In this document: positions 54,630 to 64,000 of the stretch, piece after piece
Layout of the letters: the number at the start of each line of letters is the position of its first letter
Numbering within the stretch: position 1 is the first letter of the stretch
Assembly (NCBI GenBank): GCA_963575745.1
Contig: CAUYUJ010012669.1
Coordinates: 691,501 to 755,500 of the forward strand
DNA: 64,000 nt
Reading direction: 5' to 3'
From: Prorocentrum cordatum
Taxonomy: Eukaryota; Sar; Dinophyceae; Prorocentrales; Prorocentraceae
Translations under genes and position numbers: made by a program
Notes under the pieces: generated by a model
Databases searched by the model: none
The model's input: the letters and a program-made list of their open reading frames with translations, nothing else
Told to the model about the DNA's origin: nothing

Positions 54630-55140
54630 ATGAAAACGCTGAAAAATTTATGGTTGTCTGAAGAATTCGCAGGAGCGCGAGCGCGGACATTTTTGAAAAC
54701 TGTCGTTGCAAAGCCACGTGTTGTTTTATATTTGCGGGGCACTCGATTTTGAACCCCTCGCGAATTTCAAGGTTGTTGAAGGACGTCGGCACGCGCGCGC
54801 GCGACGACGCGCGCGCGCACTTCGCTTAATTTTCTGCACGGGGCCCTCGCGACAGCACGCGCGCCAGGGGGTTCGAGCGATTCCGACGCGCGCGCGAGAG
54901 GCCCGTAAAATTAGCGCTTCTCTTAAGAATTTGCAAGAGCCCAGGCGCAAGTTTGTTTTGAACATTTCGGGGCACTGGATTTTGACAAATCCGCACGCAA
55001 CCGCCGGTGGTTTTTAAGGATTTCGGCATGCGCTCGCGACGACGCGCGCGCGTGCGCTCCGCCCCATCTGTTGCAAGGGATTATCGAGAACTGCTGATTT
55101 GTTATAAACGAGTGCGCGCACAGTGTTCTTTGCCGAGGAC
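54630..55140 (+). repeat. F modules, pair 4
   Basis: Two units with the perfectly alternating CGCGCGCGACGACGCGCGCG centre (about 54793-54818) and CTCGCGACAGCACGCGCGCC. Confidence 0.7.
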
Positions 55141-55340
55141 GAGGAAGGGGGAAGTACTAGTTCCGCTGGGATGATACGAATTCACATTTAGGACAGCCGA
55201 TAGGGCCAAATCATACGTAAATTACATACGAAGAATCCATTAAGTTTGGGGGGGATCTTATTATTCCCAACCATCCTGTGGTGTTGGGTCCTCGTTTTGG
55301 AGAGAACGCCCCGCGTCCCACCTCCTCCTCTCCTCCTCCC
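55141..55340. other. Unassigned spacer
   Basis: No feature recognised. Confidence 0.5.
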
Positions 55341-55544
55341 CCTCCTCCCCGTCCTCACCTCCCATCACCATCATCAGCATCGTCATCAACAACATCATCA
55401 TCCCCTCCCCTTCCCCACACCATCGTCACCATCATCACCATCACCCATCATCCATCAGCATCATCATCTGCAGCATCATCCTCGTCCACATCCTCCTCAC
55501 CATCATCGTCATCAGCATCGTCCCCACCGCCCATGTCGTCACAC
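55341..55544. repeat. (CAT)n-rich stretch
   Basis: Imperfect CAT/CATCAG triplets with TCC breaks. Confidence 0.8.
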
Positions 55545-56007
55545 CCCTCACACGGTTCGTGGCCCCATAGGGAGCTCCACCGAAGGCCCCAGTGGGAGTG
55601 CCCGCATGCGTCCTCCCCGTCCACCGCAGGCCCATTTCGGCGCGCCCCTCGCACGGTTCGTGGCCCCATAGGGAGCTCCACCGAAGGCCCCAGTGGCACA
55701 GTTCGCCTGCGTCCTCCCCGTCCACCGCAGGCCTATTTCGGCGCGCCCCTCACACGGTTCGTGGCCCCATAGGGAGCTCCACCGAAGGCCCCAGTGGCAC
55801 AGTTCGCCTGCGTCCTCCCCGCCCAGCGCAGGCCCATTTCGGCGCACCCCTCACACGGTTCGTGGCCCCATAGGGAGCTCCACCGAAGGTCTCAGCGGCG
55901 CAGCTCGCACGCGTCTTCCCCGCCCCCTGCATGCCCATTTCGGCGTACCCCTCACACGGTTCGTGGCCCCATAGGGAGCTCCACCGAAGGCCCCAGTGGC
56001 ACAGAGT
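55545..56007 (+). repeat. 102-bp tandem repeat, four and a half copies
   Basis: CACGGTTCGTGGCCCCATAG recurs at about 55551, 55652, 55754, 55856 and 55958. Each unit carries GGGAGCTCCACCGAAGGCCC. The period is 34 codons, so frames repeat exactly; one frame has a stop in every unit and the other two read low-complexity peptides. Confidence 0.95.
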
Positions 56008-57271
56008 GCTGCGCGCGGCTTTGGTTGCGCTGCTGACGTCAAAGTGTCAGGCTCAGGGCCCCGCGGTCGTGAGCCTTGCTTATGCTCGTGGTTTTGGGGA
56101 TTCACGCGCCGTGCGCGCCTTCCCGGGAACCCCGAGGGTCGCGGCTGCGGCCCCGTTGGCCGCGTCGCCGCATTCCGCGGCCATCGCGTGTTTTTTGCGG
56201 GGGCAAGTTTGCTCTTGCGCGGCCATTGCGCTAGGCCAAGCGATAAACGCGCAGCGCCGCGGAACGACGCGGCAGCGCCGCCAGCTGAGGTGCGATCGCA
56301 GCGATGGCGCGCGCCGCTGTGCAAGCCAGCGCGGTCGGTGGGCAGCGCCGCTGCAGATGCGGAAGCGGCCATGGATCGCGCCGCTGGAGTTGCGGGAGGG
56401 GCAGCGGAGAGCACCTTTGGAGTCGCGAGCGCGGCAAAGGCGAGCACCGCAGGCACTGCGGACGGAGCAGCGGAGGCACTGCTTGAACTTTCAACGGGCC
56501 GTCCGAGAGCGCCACCAGGATGGCGAGCGCGGCAGTGGGCAACGCCGGCGGGTCTTCGCGCGTCGCTTCAATTCATTATTCCTGGTGCCATTCGGGAAGC
56601 GCGCCGCGCGCGTTTCTCTTGGATGCCTGGAGGACAAGCGCGCGATCAGTGCCGTCGTGGGGAACGGGGCGCCGGCCGCCGACGGAGCAGTGTCGCATCA
56701 GGCGAGGCTGCGGCGCTGTCGCTGGGCCATGCCTCAGGCCGCAATCGCCCGCTCCTGCTCTCTTGCGCGGATGCCGCCAAGTACTCTCGCCCAGATCGGC
56801 CGATCGCGCGCGCTCGTCGGCCGCGTCGAGGTCGCCAGCCCTGGCGGCCTCGGAGATCGCGGCCCCTTCGGCCGCCGGAGGGCTGCGGCGCCGAGGCGCC
56901 CTATGCAACGCCCAATGGACCTGCGCCAGCGCCGACGTTCTCGAGCACGCGCACTGGCGACCGTGAGCAACGTGCCCCAACCGCGCCTCCGAGGCGCATT
57001 GCCAGGGAGACAAACGGGGCACGCAGTACTGGAACGAGGAGTGGAACGAACGGTCGATGGACAAAATCCTGCACCAGCCGCGCAACCGGGGCGGCGGCGC
57101 AAATTTCCACGCGCCCCCTGCCCCCGATTCGACGTTGATTGGCTGCGCCCGTGGTGCGCAGGATTTAGGCCAGTCGGCGGATCGACAAATCGCGCCACAG
57201 CCTGCCAATGTTGAATTGGGGGCGCGGGGGTCGAAGACATTTTTTCGTTTCACACAAAAGCGCCGGATTGT
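56008..57271. other. GC-rich stretch without a supported gene
   Basis: Long overlapping frames on both strands (up to 427 codons forward, 55931-57214) read Arg/Ala/Gly-rich sequence. GCGGAGC-type short repeats at 56390-56500. No domain recognised. Confidence 0.5.
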
Positions 57272-57432
57272 TCAGGAGGGGAAGAAACACACAGACACAA
57301 TTAATCGTCGATCCCCAGGAAAATATAGGAAAATATGGGAAGTGGGGGGGAAGACAAGAACCCAGAAAATGTGGGAAGATGTGGGGAATCCTTTTATTTG
57401 TGTCTATTTATTTGTGTGTCTCGGTTTCCCTT
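57272..57432 (+). repeat. Dispersed repeat D, copy 2
   Basis: Matches 29450-29605. The left end GAAACACACAGACACAAT is answered by TTTGTGTGTCTCGGTTTC at the right, a partial terminal inverted repeat. Confidence 0.75.
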
Positions 57433-57627
57433 CGATTGTGTCCGTCAACCGAAGGGGCGCGCCCCGATCACAGGCGCGGCGACTGCTGCGTCCACCATCA
57501 CACCGGCGGGGCCCGTGGCCCTGCCCAGCACATGGCACCGCTGCTGCTGCGATCCCCAGGCGTGCCGGGAGGGCCTTCGCTCAGTGAGCGACGCACACAG
57601 ATCGACAATCGTTCTTACCGTCAGTCA

Positions 57628-57854
57628 GAGCCCCGAATCATCAGGGGTAACTCGGGTCAGGGATAACTCGGGTTCGTTTTTCGGGAATCCAAACCCGAGT
57701 TACCCCGGACCCGAGTTACCCCGGATAATTCGGGCGTCCAGAGCCCCGAATCATCAGGGGTAACTCGGGTCAGGGCTAACTCGGGTTCCTTTTTCGGGAA
57801 TCCAAACCCGAGTTACCCCGGACCCGAGTTACCCCGGATAACTCGGGTGCCCAA
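57628..57854. repeat. Hairpin repeat dimer, locus 2
   Basis: Two 113-bp units starting at 57628 and 57741, nearly identical to locus 1. AGTCAG on both sides (57624-57629 and 57854-57859) may be a short target duplication. Confidence 0.9.
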
Positions 57855-59145
57855 GTCAGATGCACGCCCCGGCCTAGAGTTCCCCGTCTTGCGCGAGGTT
57901 GCCCGCGGCGCGCGTCGGACCCTTCACTTCCTCGGCGCCGCGCCACGATATGCGATCCTGCCGCGCATGCTGCTGGGATGGAATTTGTGATAGAGAACCA
58001 CACCGTGGCATCCCACTGGGCATGGAATTTGTGACTTGGTCATCATACGATTGCACACTGCTTACATGGTGCAATCATTGATTACATACATCTAGCATTA
58101 ATGACGCAACCAAAAGGCGCGTGCTAGCACTGATGACATCTATTGACTTGGAAATTGATAGCGAGCGAGATTATCGTTTGCGAACGTTGCTTTGCCACAC
58201 TTGGAGGCGCCTCGCCCGCGCATCCATCATGCTTTCAGAAGTCATAGTGTCAATGGATTGTGCAACCCAGTCCGATAATTCGGACCGCCAACACATCGCC
58301 GAGTTCAGAGATCGCCCACACATTTGTATGATTACATCCACATGAATTCAGACTCCGCGCGCTTGGTCTTGGCCGCTGCAGTAGGGGCAAGGACTAACTC
58401 GGACGGGTCGCGCAATAAATCGTTTCGGAGGGTTACGAGCCCTGACGAGGTATTTTGACGGCTGGCGCGTCATGGTCAAGCTACCATGGCGTCAATTTTT
58501 TCGTCTGCAATGGGCATGCATCCGTCCGGTTCGGGTTTGACGAGCAACGCGATTGCCCAAGCACGCACTCAGTTCCCTTGCCCGACCCTGCCTCTCGTGC
58601 CCCTTCCGCCCCAGTCGGCGCTGGAAAACGCTGATGCGGTTTGCGCTGATTGGCAGTCTTTTCTTACCTCCCTCAACGACTGGGGCTTTACAGTGCGGCG
58701 CACAACCAGGTTGGGTTGGAGTCATTTCCTTCGCTCCCGAATCCCTTCCCTCGCGTTTGGTTTCTGGCGTCTCGCGGGTCGGGTTTCGGGGCGGGGGGTG
58801 TGAATGACCCCCTCTACTTGTCCCATCCTTTCTTGTGCCCGCTGCCCCTTCCGGCTCACAGGCATCGGCTATCCAATTGGTAACATACTCCAGTTGTTGG
58901 AATTGTGGGGAAGGATAACCCCTTTGTCATCGCCTGTCACTATACGTTACTGTTTTTACCAATTGGCACTCGGGAGAAGATTGGTTCGTCGGTCAACCTT
59001 TCCCTCACACACCCGCCGATTCAGGGTTCGGCGGCAGGGCGCAGCAAGCTTGCTCGGCAATGCCATTTGGACTAGTCATTGCAACAATTTCGATGGCCAC
59101 CTGACCAGCATTAGCATTGAACATATCATTTGTGGAACGTTGGCT
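57855..59145. other. Mostly unique stretch
   Basis: No repeat family apart from a small direct repeat of GGAATTTGTGA. Composition is the most balanced in the window, but open frames stay under 105 codons until a 186-codon frame (58804-59364) that runs into the CAT repeat. No domain recognised. Confidence 0.55.
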
Positions 59146-59146
59146 C

Positions 59147-59178
<32 letters not shown>

Positions 59179-59179
59179 G

Positions 59180-59227
<48 letters not shown>

Positions 59228-59291
59228 CCATCACCATCAGTATCATCAGTATCATCATTCTCATCATCATCACCATCACCATCACCATCAC

Positions 59292-59346
<55 letters not shown>

Positions 59347-59530
59347 GTCAACATCATCATCTGATTATTCCTCTTGTTGTTCGCCACCACTATCACCATC
59401 ACCATCATCACCTTCATACGTGTCATCATCACCATAATAATGATTACCATCGTCACCACCACCATCAACACCACCACCATCACCATCACCATCACCATCA
59501 CCATCACCATCAACACCACCACCATGATGA
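59146..59530. repeat. (GAT)n / (CAT)n microsatellite with a strand switch
   Basis: A short GATGAT run (59149-59176) turns at GGTCATCATC into a long CAT run (to about 59355), then CACCATCAC-type triplets to 59530. The switch lets the strand fold back on itself. Confidence 0.95.
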
Positions 59531-59995
59531 TGACCCGCCCCGACGGAGCGTCGTCAACAGCCTCGCCTCCTCGGCGCATCGCGCAGCGCGGCGGTGGTCC
59601 CGCGACGGCGGTCGATCTGGGGGCCCTCCGCGGGCGGCGGGCGTGCCGCCGCCCCCCCCCCCTCGGCGCTCCCCTTGGAGCTCCGAGTGATCGCAGTCGC
59701 GCCACTCGGCATCGCTCGCCCGCCGCGTTGCCTCCTCCTCCTCCTCCTCCTCCTCCTCCTCCTCCTCCTCCTCCTCCTCCTCCGATCATTTGGCGAAAAA
59801 GCCACGCGCGAAACAGGTAAAAACACAGGGAATGGACGTCCGAGCGATGGCCAGTGCCAGGCGTTGCAGAGGGCTCCCCTGGCCCAAGGTGTCTCGAGGA
59901 CTCCCAGGGAGGCCCAGGCGGCCTCCCGAGCACCCCCCCACGAGGCCTGGAGGGCCCCAGGGGGGCTCCAGAGCAGGCGCGAGAGGACCCTGGGC
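59531..59995. other. Unassigned GC-rich stretch with (CCT)n
   Basis: (CCT)n run at 59728-59783; otherwise no feature. Confidence 0.55.
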
Positions 59996-60158
59996 TGAAG
60001 TCGGGCCTGTCCCCCTACAGGGGGATTTTCGACAAAAAATAAGAAATACTCAAAAAAATATTCAACTAATGCAAAACAAAATATCAAAAAATAGTCCCCA
60101 GACTATTTTTCGATCTTGTTTTGAACAGTCCCCCTGTAGAGGGACAGGCCCGACTTAA
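59996..60158 (-). mobile_element. MITE copy M4
   Basis: 163 bp with the family's inverted ends, flanked by exact 8-bp CCCTGGGC (59988-59995 and 60159-60166). The core AGTCCCCAGACTATTTTT is the reverse complement of that in M2, M5 and M6, so it is inserted in the opposite sense. Confidence 0.85.
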
Positions 60159-60483
60159 CCCTGGGCCGGTCGTGGAACGGTTGGATTCCCAGGCAGTTTC
60201 GCTCCGACAGCGCTCGACTACACGTAAGAGTGACCTTTCGCCGGAGTGACCTTTGCTGCGGGCACAATGGGGTCTCCCGATCACCGATTACGATGCGATA
60301 GTAGCGTCTTGAGCGCCTGAGTTTGGTCCCCCCCGCGGCCCCCCAAAAAGCCGCGCACCACTTGCGTGTAGCCGAAGCGCGCGGTGCCTCCTGCCCGAGG
60401 ACTGGGAGAAGTCGCTCCAGCAGCGGACGCTGGAGCTCGGCGCCAAGGTCAGGAAGAAGATCGAGGACCGTGCGGGCCTGGCC

Positions 60484-60647
60484 TTACGTCGGGCCTGTCC
60501 CTCTACCGGGGGAATATTCAAAAATACTTTCAAAAGAATAGTCTGGGGACTATTTTTTTACCATTTCTTGTTCATTTGGGAGTATTTTTGGAATCTGTTT
60601 TATTTTCTCGTCGGAAATCCCCCTGTAGGGGGACAGGCCCGACCTAA
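60484..60647 (+). mobile_element. MITE copy M5
   Basis: 164 bp, flanked by exact 9-bp GGCCTGGCC (60475-60483 and 60648-60656). It lies only 325 bp from M4. Confidence 0.85.
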
Positions 60648-61853
60648 GGCCTGGCCCGCTTCGCCAGCCGGCTCTGGGGACGGCGCGTGGTCGAAGCGCA
60701 CGTCGTTCTGCCGCTTTCCCCGCCTTTCTCTCCGAGGCCGGCCTTCCTGGATGCCCACGCGCCGCGAAGCGCGACTGCCGCCCTGCCTGCCTGTTGGGTC
60801 GCCCTCGGGGCGGCGGCAGGCTTGACTCGACTCTATCAGACAGCTCGGCTCAGCTAAGCGGCTCGACTCCCCGATGAATTTCCGCCCCTCTTCTCTTCCC
60901 CTGCCTTCGCGCAGGGTGGGGCAGGGTAGGTCCTGGTCCTCAGGGACGGCGGAGGATCCGAGCCCTCTCGGCACCTGACCTGAGGCAGCCTTTCAGCCTG
61001 TCTTCAGTGCCAGGTGGCGGCGTACGAGGAGGCCGCACAGGCAGAGGCGGTGTGGGGAGGAGGGAGACGGAGGAGAGAGAAGGGATGACGGATGAGCGAG
61101 GAGGGAAGAGGGAGGAAGAGGCGAGAGACCAGCAGTGCTGCAGCGATGAGACGGGGAGCACTGCCTGTTTAATGTGGCAGCGATGTGGCGTGCACCCCCA
61201 GACAGTTCGAGGTTTTCAGTGACGATGCCCACGAGGTTCCCAGGGAGAGGGAGGATCAGGAGGCTGGGGTACCGGGGACTTTGGACCTGTTCGCAGCTTC
61301 GAGGCGCCGAGGAGGAGAAAGGGAGCGGGGAGGGAGGACGACGTGGAGGCAGTGGAGGACGCAGAGGCACTGGAGGAGGCGGGCGGAGGAGGATCAGCAG
61401 CAGGGCGAGGAGCAGCAGCGGGAGGAGCAGGGAGCTCGGGTTATGTTATTCCCATCGTACTTAAGGACCACATCCCAGAACTAATTTCGAGCACCGGGAA
61501 AAGTGTCGAAAGAGTGTCGCAGCAGGGCCTCCCAGGGCCCGACACGTGAAAACCCTCGAGTTTCGGTACTTTTTTTCTGGCGCTCGAAATTCCTTCTGGC
61601 GATCAAGGCTAAAGTAGGTTGGAACATCACAACGCTCGGGCAGGAGGACGGTGGAGGGCGGCGGTCCGGCGCTGCCCGCCCAAGGAGATCGTGAAGTAGC
61701 GGCTGCCGCGCCCGCCCGCGCGCCGGCAGCCGAGCAGAGGTGTGCCTGGCCCTTGCACGGTCTGCTGCTCTCCCCTGCGCGCCCCACTCGCGCCGACTGC
61801 GCGCAAGAATGGCCCCCCGCTGGAGCAGGGCCGCCCCCAGCACAGGCCTGCGC
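60648..61853. other. Unassigned stretch
   Basis: GC-rich, with GGAGGA/GAGGAG patches at 61040-61100 and 61300-61435. No gene recognised. Confidence 0.5.
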
Positions 61854-62012
61854 TTCAGTCGGGCCTGTCCCTCTACAGGGGGGATGTTCAAGAATAGTCC
61901 AAAAATAGTCTGGGGACTATTTTTTTACCATTTTTTGCATTTTTGGAACATGTTTGGAGTACGTTTTGTTTCTCGTCCAAAATCCCCCTGTAGGGGGAAA
62001 GGCCCGACTTAA
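61854..62012 (+). mobile_element. MITE copy M6
   Basis: 159 bp with the family's inverted ends. Flanks GCCTGCGC (61846-61853) and GCCTACGC (62013-62020) differ at one position, so the duplication is slightly aged. Confidence 0.8.
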
Positions 62013-63231
62013 GCCTACGCGCTTGGATGCGACCCCTCACCCCCCAGCGGACCCCGCAAGCCTCGCCCCAGAGGCATCCTTGCCCTGGAATCGACATCCT
62101 CCCCGACCCGAGTGTTCGTTCGAGGGGGATCGCTGCTCCTCGTCCTCCGCATACTCATCCACCTCCCCTCTTCTGGGATCACGAGGCGGCCCCGCCAACT
62201 CAAGACCGGCAGGGGAAGAACTGGAGAAGATTTGGCTGACAGATCCACATCGTCCTTCCTCCTTCCTCCTCCTCCTCCTCCTCCTCCTCCTCCTCCTCCT
62301 CCTCTGTCCTTCTGCAGCATGTCACAAGCCTCATCCCTCCCCCCATCTCGCGCTCAGCGTTCATGGGGGTGTGGACGAGCCTGTCGGAGCGGGGGCGGGC
62401 AGCAGAGGCAGGGGGGCCCTGCGAGCCTGCGAGCACACGCCCGAGGCAGAGGGCCACTGGAGCGAGAGGCGCCCGCACGGAGCTCGCAGGCGCGAGGTTG
62501 TCCCTCGGGTTTCCACACCGACGCGGGTCCGGGGAGGGACCGCTCCCATCGCAGCGCTTCCACGCTCGCATTCCCTCGTCGCCTCCCCCGCTCTCCTCGA
62601 CGAGATCGATCGGTCAGGGAGCGCGACGGGTTGCGGGACGCGTTCACTCGAAGAAGAACAGATTGCAGGAGCATAGATGTTCGGAGATCCGACCAGACTT
62701 CTTTGTTTGTCGGGTCGGCGACCGGACCCCCCCCTGGCGGCGACTCTGGCGCCGCCCCTGGCGTGCAAACGGATGGGGTTCGGGCGCCGATCCCAGAAGC
62801 TTTCGCGGATCCGAAGGTTCATGTTCGTGCACTTTTTCTGTTCTTCTTCCTCGAGGGACGCAACCACAGAGTGCGCAGCGGTTCTCACACACCCACACTT
62901 CGTCCTCTTCCTGTCCTTCCTGCACGGCAGGCGGGTACACATATACACTTAATTTGTATGCGCTTAGTGTTCATTTGCCGCAGCCAGTCAACGACTGCTT
63001 ATTTGTCTTGCCTTTCTCTAGGATGAGCTTGGACTCAACAGCTTTCAACGGGCCAGGATTCCCCTGACCCTCGAGCTCTTGCCAGCAGGTGTCTGCGATC
63101 CTGGAGCTTTTCAAAATGCATCGGGACTTGGTACAGTACGGCCCCTAAGGACCGCTCGGACGCCACAGCGTCGGACAGCAGCGCTGCGGGGCCGGCATCC
63201 GCTCCTGCGACGGAGCGGGCGTCTCTGACGG
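62013..63231. other. Unassigned stretch with (CTC)n
   Basis: (CTC)n run at 62262-62303. Overlapping frames on both strands from 62350 to 63067 lack recognisable domains. Confidence 0.5.
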
Positions 63232-63421
63232 CCGAGGGTTCTTGAACGGCAGTGCTTTCGCCAACGGGAGCGCGGCATGGGCGCGTGCTGTCGCCAACAG
63301 GAGTGCTGTGGCCGAGGGTTTTTGAACGGCAGTGCTTTTGCCAACAGGAGTGCTGTCGCCAACAGGAGCGCGGCATGGGCGCATGGGTTTGTGAACGGCA
63401 GTGCTTTCGCCAACAGGTGCG
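63232..63421 (+). repeat. Nested short tandem repeat
   Basis: GAACGGCAGTGCTTTCGCCA recurs at about 63244, 63327 and 63394, with GCCAACAGGAGTGCTGTCGC units between. Confidence 0.8.
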
Positions 63422-63444
63422 GAAGTGCATGATGCTTCCCGTGC

Positions 63445-63876
63445 TTGTCCACTGCCGGGCCGATGCCGCGGACAAGGGGAGCTGGACAAGCACCGGATTC
63501 CTCGGAGTCGTTGGACGGATGCATGGTCGAGGTGGATGGGTTCCAGGCGTGCGTGCGGCGCAAGGGCGCTGCGAAGGTAGGTTGGGGCATGGGCTTGTCT
63601 GTCTTTCACGAATCTAGCGGCGAGCCAGCGTCTGCTGCAGTGCACGAGCAGTTGTCTGTCCCGCTGTCAGGCAACAGCTCCGCAGCCTCCGCCGGCCCTT
63701 CAGCTTGTTCTGCGCGCGATAGAGATGTAGGTGCCACACGCAAGCATAAAAAGTTGGACTCGTTGCTCCAATCGTCGGGGTTGGGTTGGCACGGGGGCAA
63801 TCGTGTGGTAATGTTCATTATGATTGGGATGTATCGTCGTTCATCTCCTACAGTCTCTGCTCGCGCCCAGGACTAA
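63445..63876 (+). CDS. Hypothetical open frame, 143 codons, unrecognised
   Basis: Frame beyond the tandem repeat, ending TAA at 63874-63876. Ser/Ala/Gly-rich middle (HESSGEPASAAVHEQLSVPL), a basic stretch (RKHKKLD) and a hydrophobic patch (VVMFIMIGM) near the end. No domain is recognised. It could be chance or part of an exon. Confidence 0.15.
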   Translation: MSTAGPMPRTRGAGQAPDSSESLDGCMVEVDGFQACVRRKGAAKVGWGMGLSVFHESSGEPASAAVHEQLSVPLSGNSSAASAGPSACSARDRDVGATRKHKKLDSLLQSSGLGWHGGNRVVMFIMIGMYRRSSPTVSARAQD

Positions 63877-64000
63877 TGATGTTGTGCCCTCCAGTGCTGT
63901 TGTGCTAAATTCTTGACGCTTCGCGTATCCCCACCAGCGTGAACTCCCCCAGAAAAGGAATCGCCTTGCACGGTACCGTGGGACCCCCCTAGGACGCTCC
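63877..64000. other. Window end, nothing recognised
   Basis: 124 bp without a visible feature. Confidence 0.5.

Noticed and set aside
55931-57214. 427-codon forward frame
   Set aside because: Begins in the 102-bp repeat and is Arg/Ala-rich with equally long frames on the other strand; no domain.

Overview
The window looks like nuclear DNA of a dinoflagellate. It is GC-rich and crowded with satellites, minisatellites and microsatellites. It has no operons and no bacterial-type gene spacing, and I found no host gene I can name. The only recognisable proteins belong to three decayed retroelements of kinds expected in dinoflagellate genomes. The organism call is inference from element types and repeat style; I cannot tell the species (a Prorocentrum-like, repeat-rich genome would fit).

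Layout. 1-10.45 kb: a higher-order repeat built from modules I call B, A, C and E, arranged B-A-C-C-E, in four copies (one partial), interrupted by a 16-bp minisatellite (5.76-6.84 kb) and a 73-bp tandem array (8.23-8.66 kb). 10.70-17.10 kb: a tyrosine-recombinase (YR, DIRS/PAT-like) retroelement with split direct repeats in A1 - ORFs - B1 A2 B2 order. It carries a Gag-like ORF with Cys-rich and membrane segments, reverse transcriptase plus RNase H, a recombinase and a C5-methyltransferase-like module. 17.16-21.70 kb: three copies of an unnamed 1.4-kb repeat (S family), two direct and one inverted, with conserved ends around a (CAT)n core; a fourth, shorter copy lies at 41.35-42.05 kb. 21.87-27.00 kb: a non-LTR retroelement (LINE-1) with zinc finger, coiled-coil, endonuclease and RT parts, broken by frameshifts. 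28.0-29.3 kb: GCAAN arrays with a 51-nt A run. 30-42 kb: low-complexity DNA, three copies of a MITE, and a hairpin dimer. 42-49 kb and 53.6-55.1 kb: a composite repeat made of G and F blocks. 49.1-53.2 kb: a second decayed non-LTR element (LINE-2). 53.2-64 kb: a 300-bp CT tract, a 102-bp tandem array, a second hairpin dimer, a (GAT)/(CAT) tract and three more MITE copies.

How parts relate. The retroelement ORFs explain nearly all supportable protein-coding signal, and every one has lost a catalytic residue or its frame, so no active system is visible. The strongest possibly undescribed structures are (1) a 149-164 bp MITE with matched 8-9 bp target duplications at six sites, (2) the S family with conserved ends and a replaceable microsatellite core, (3) the YR element's split repeats, whose A repeat ends in a possible spliced-leader relict, and (4) the G blocks, which keep an acidic reading frame in five copies.
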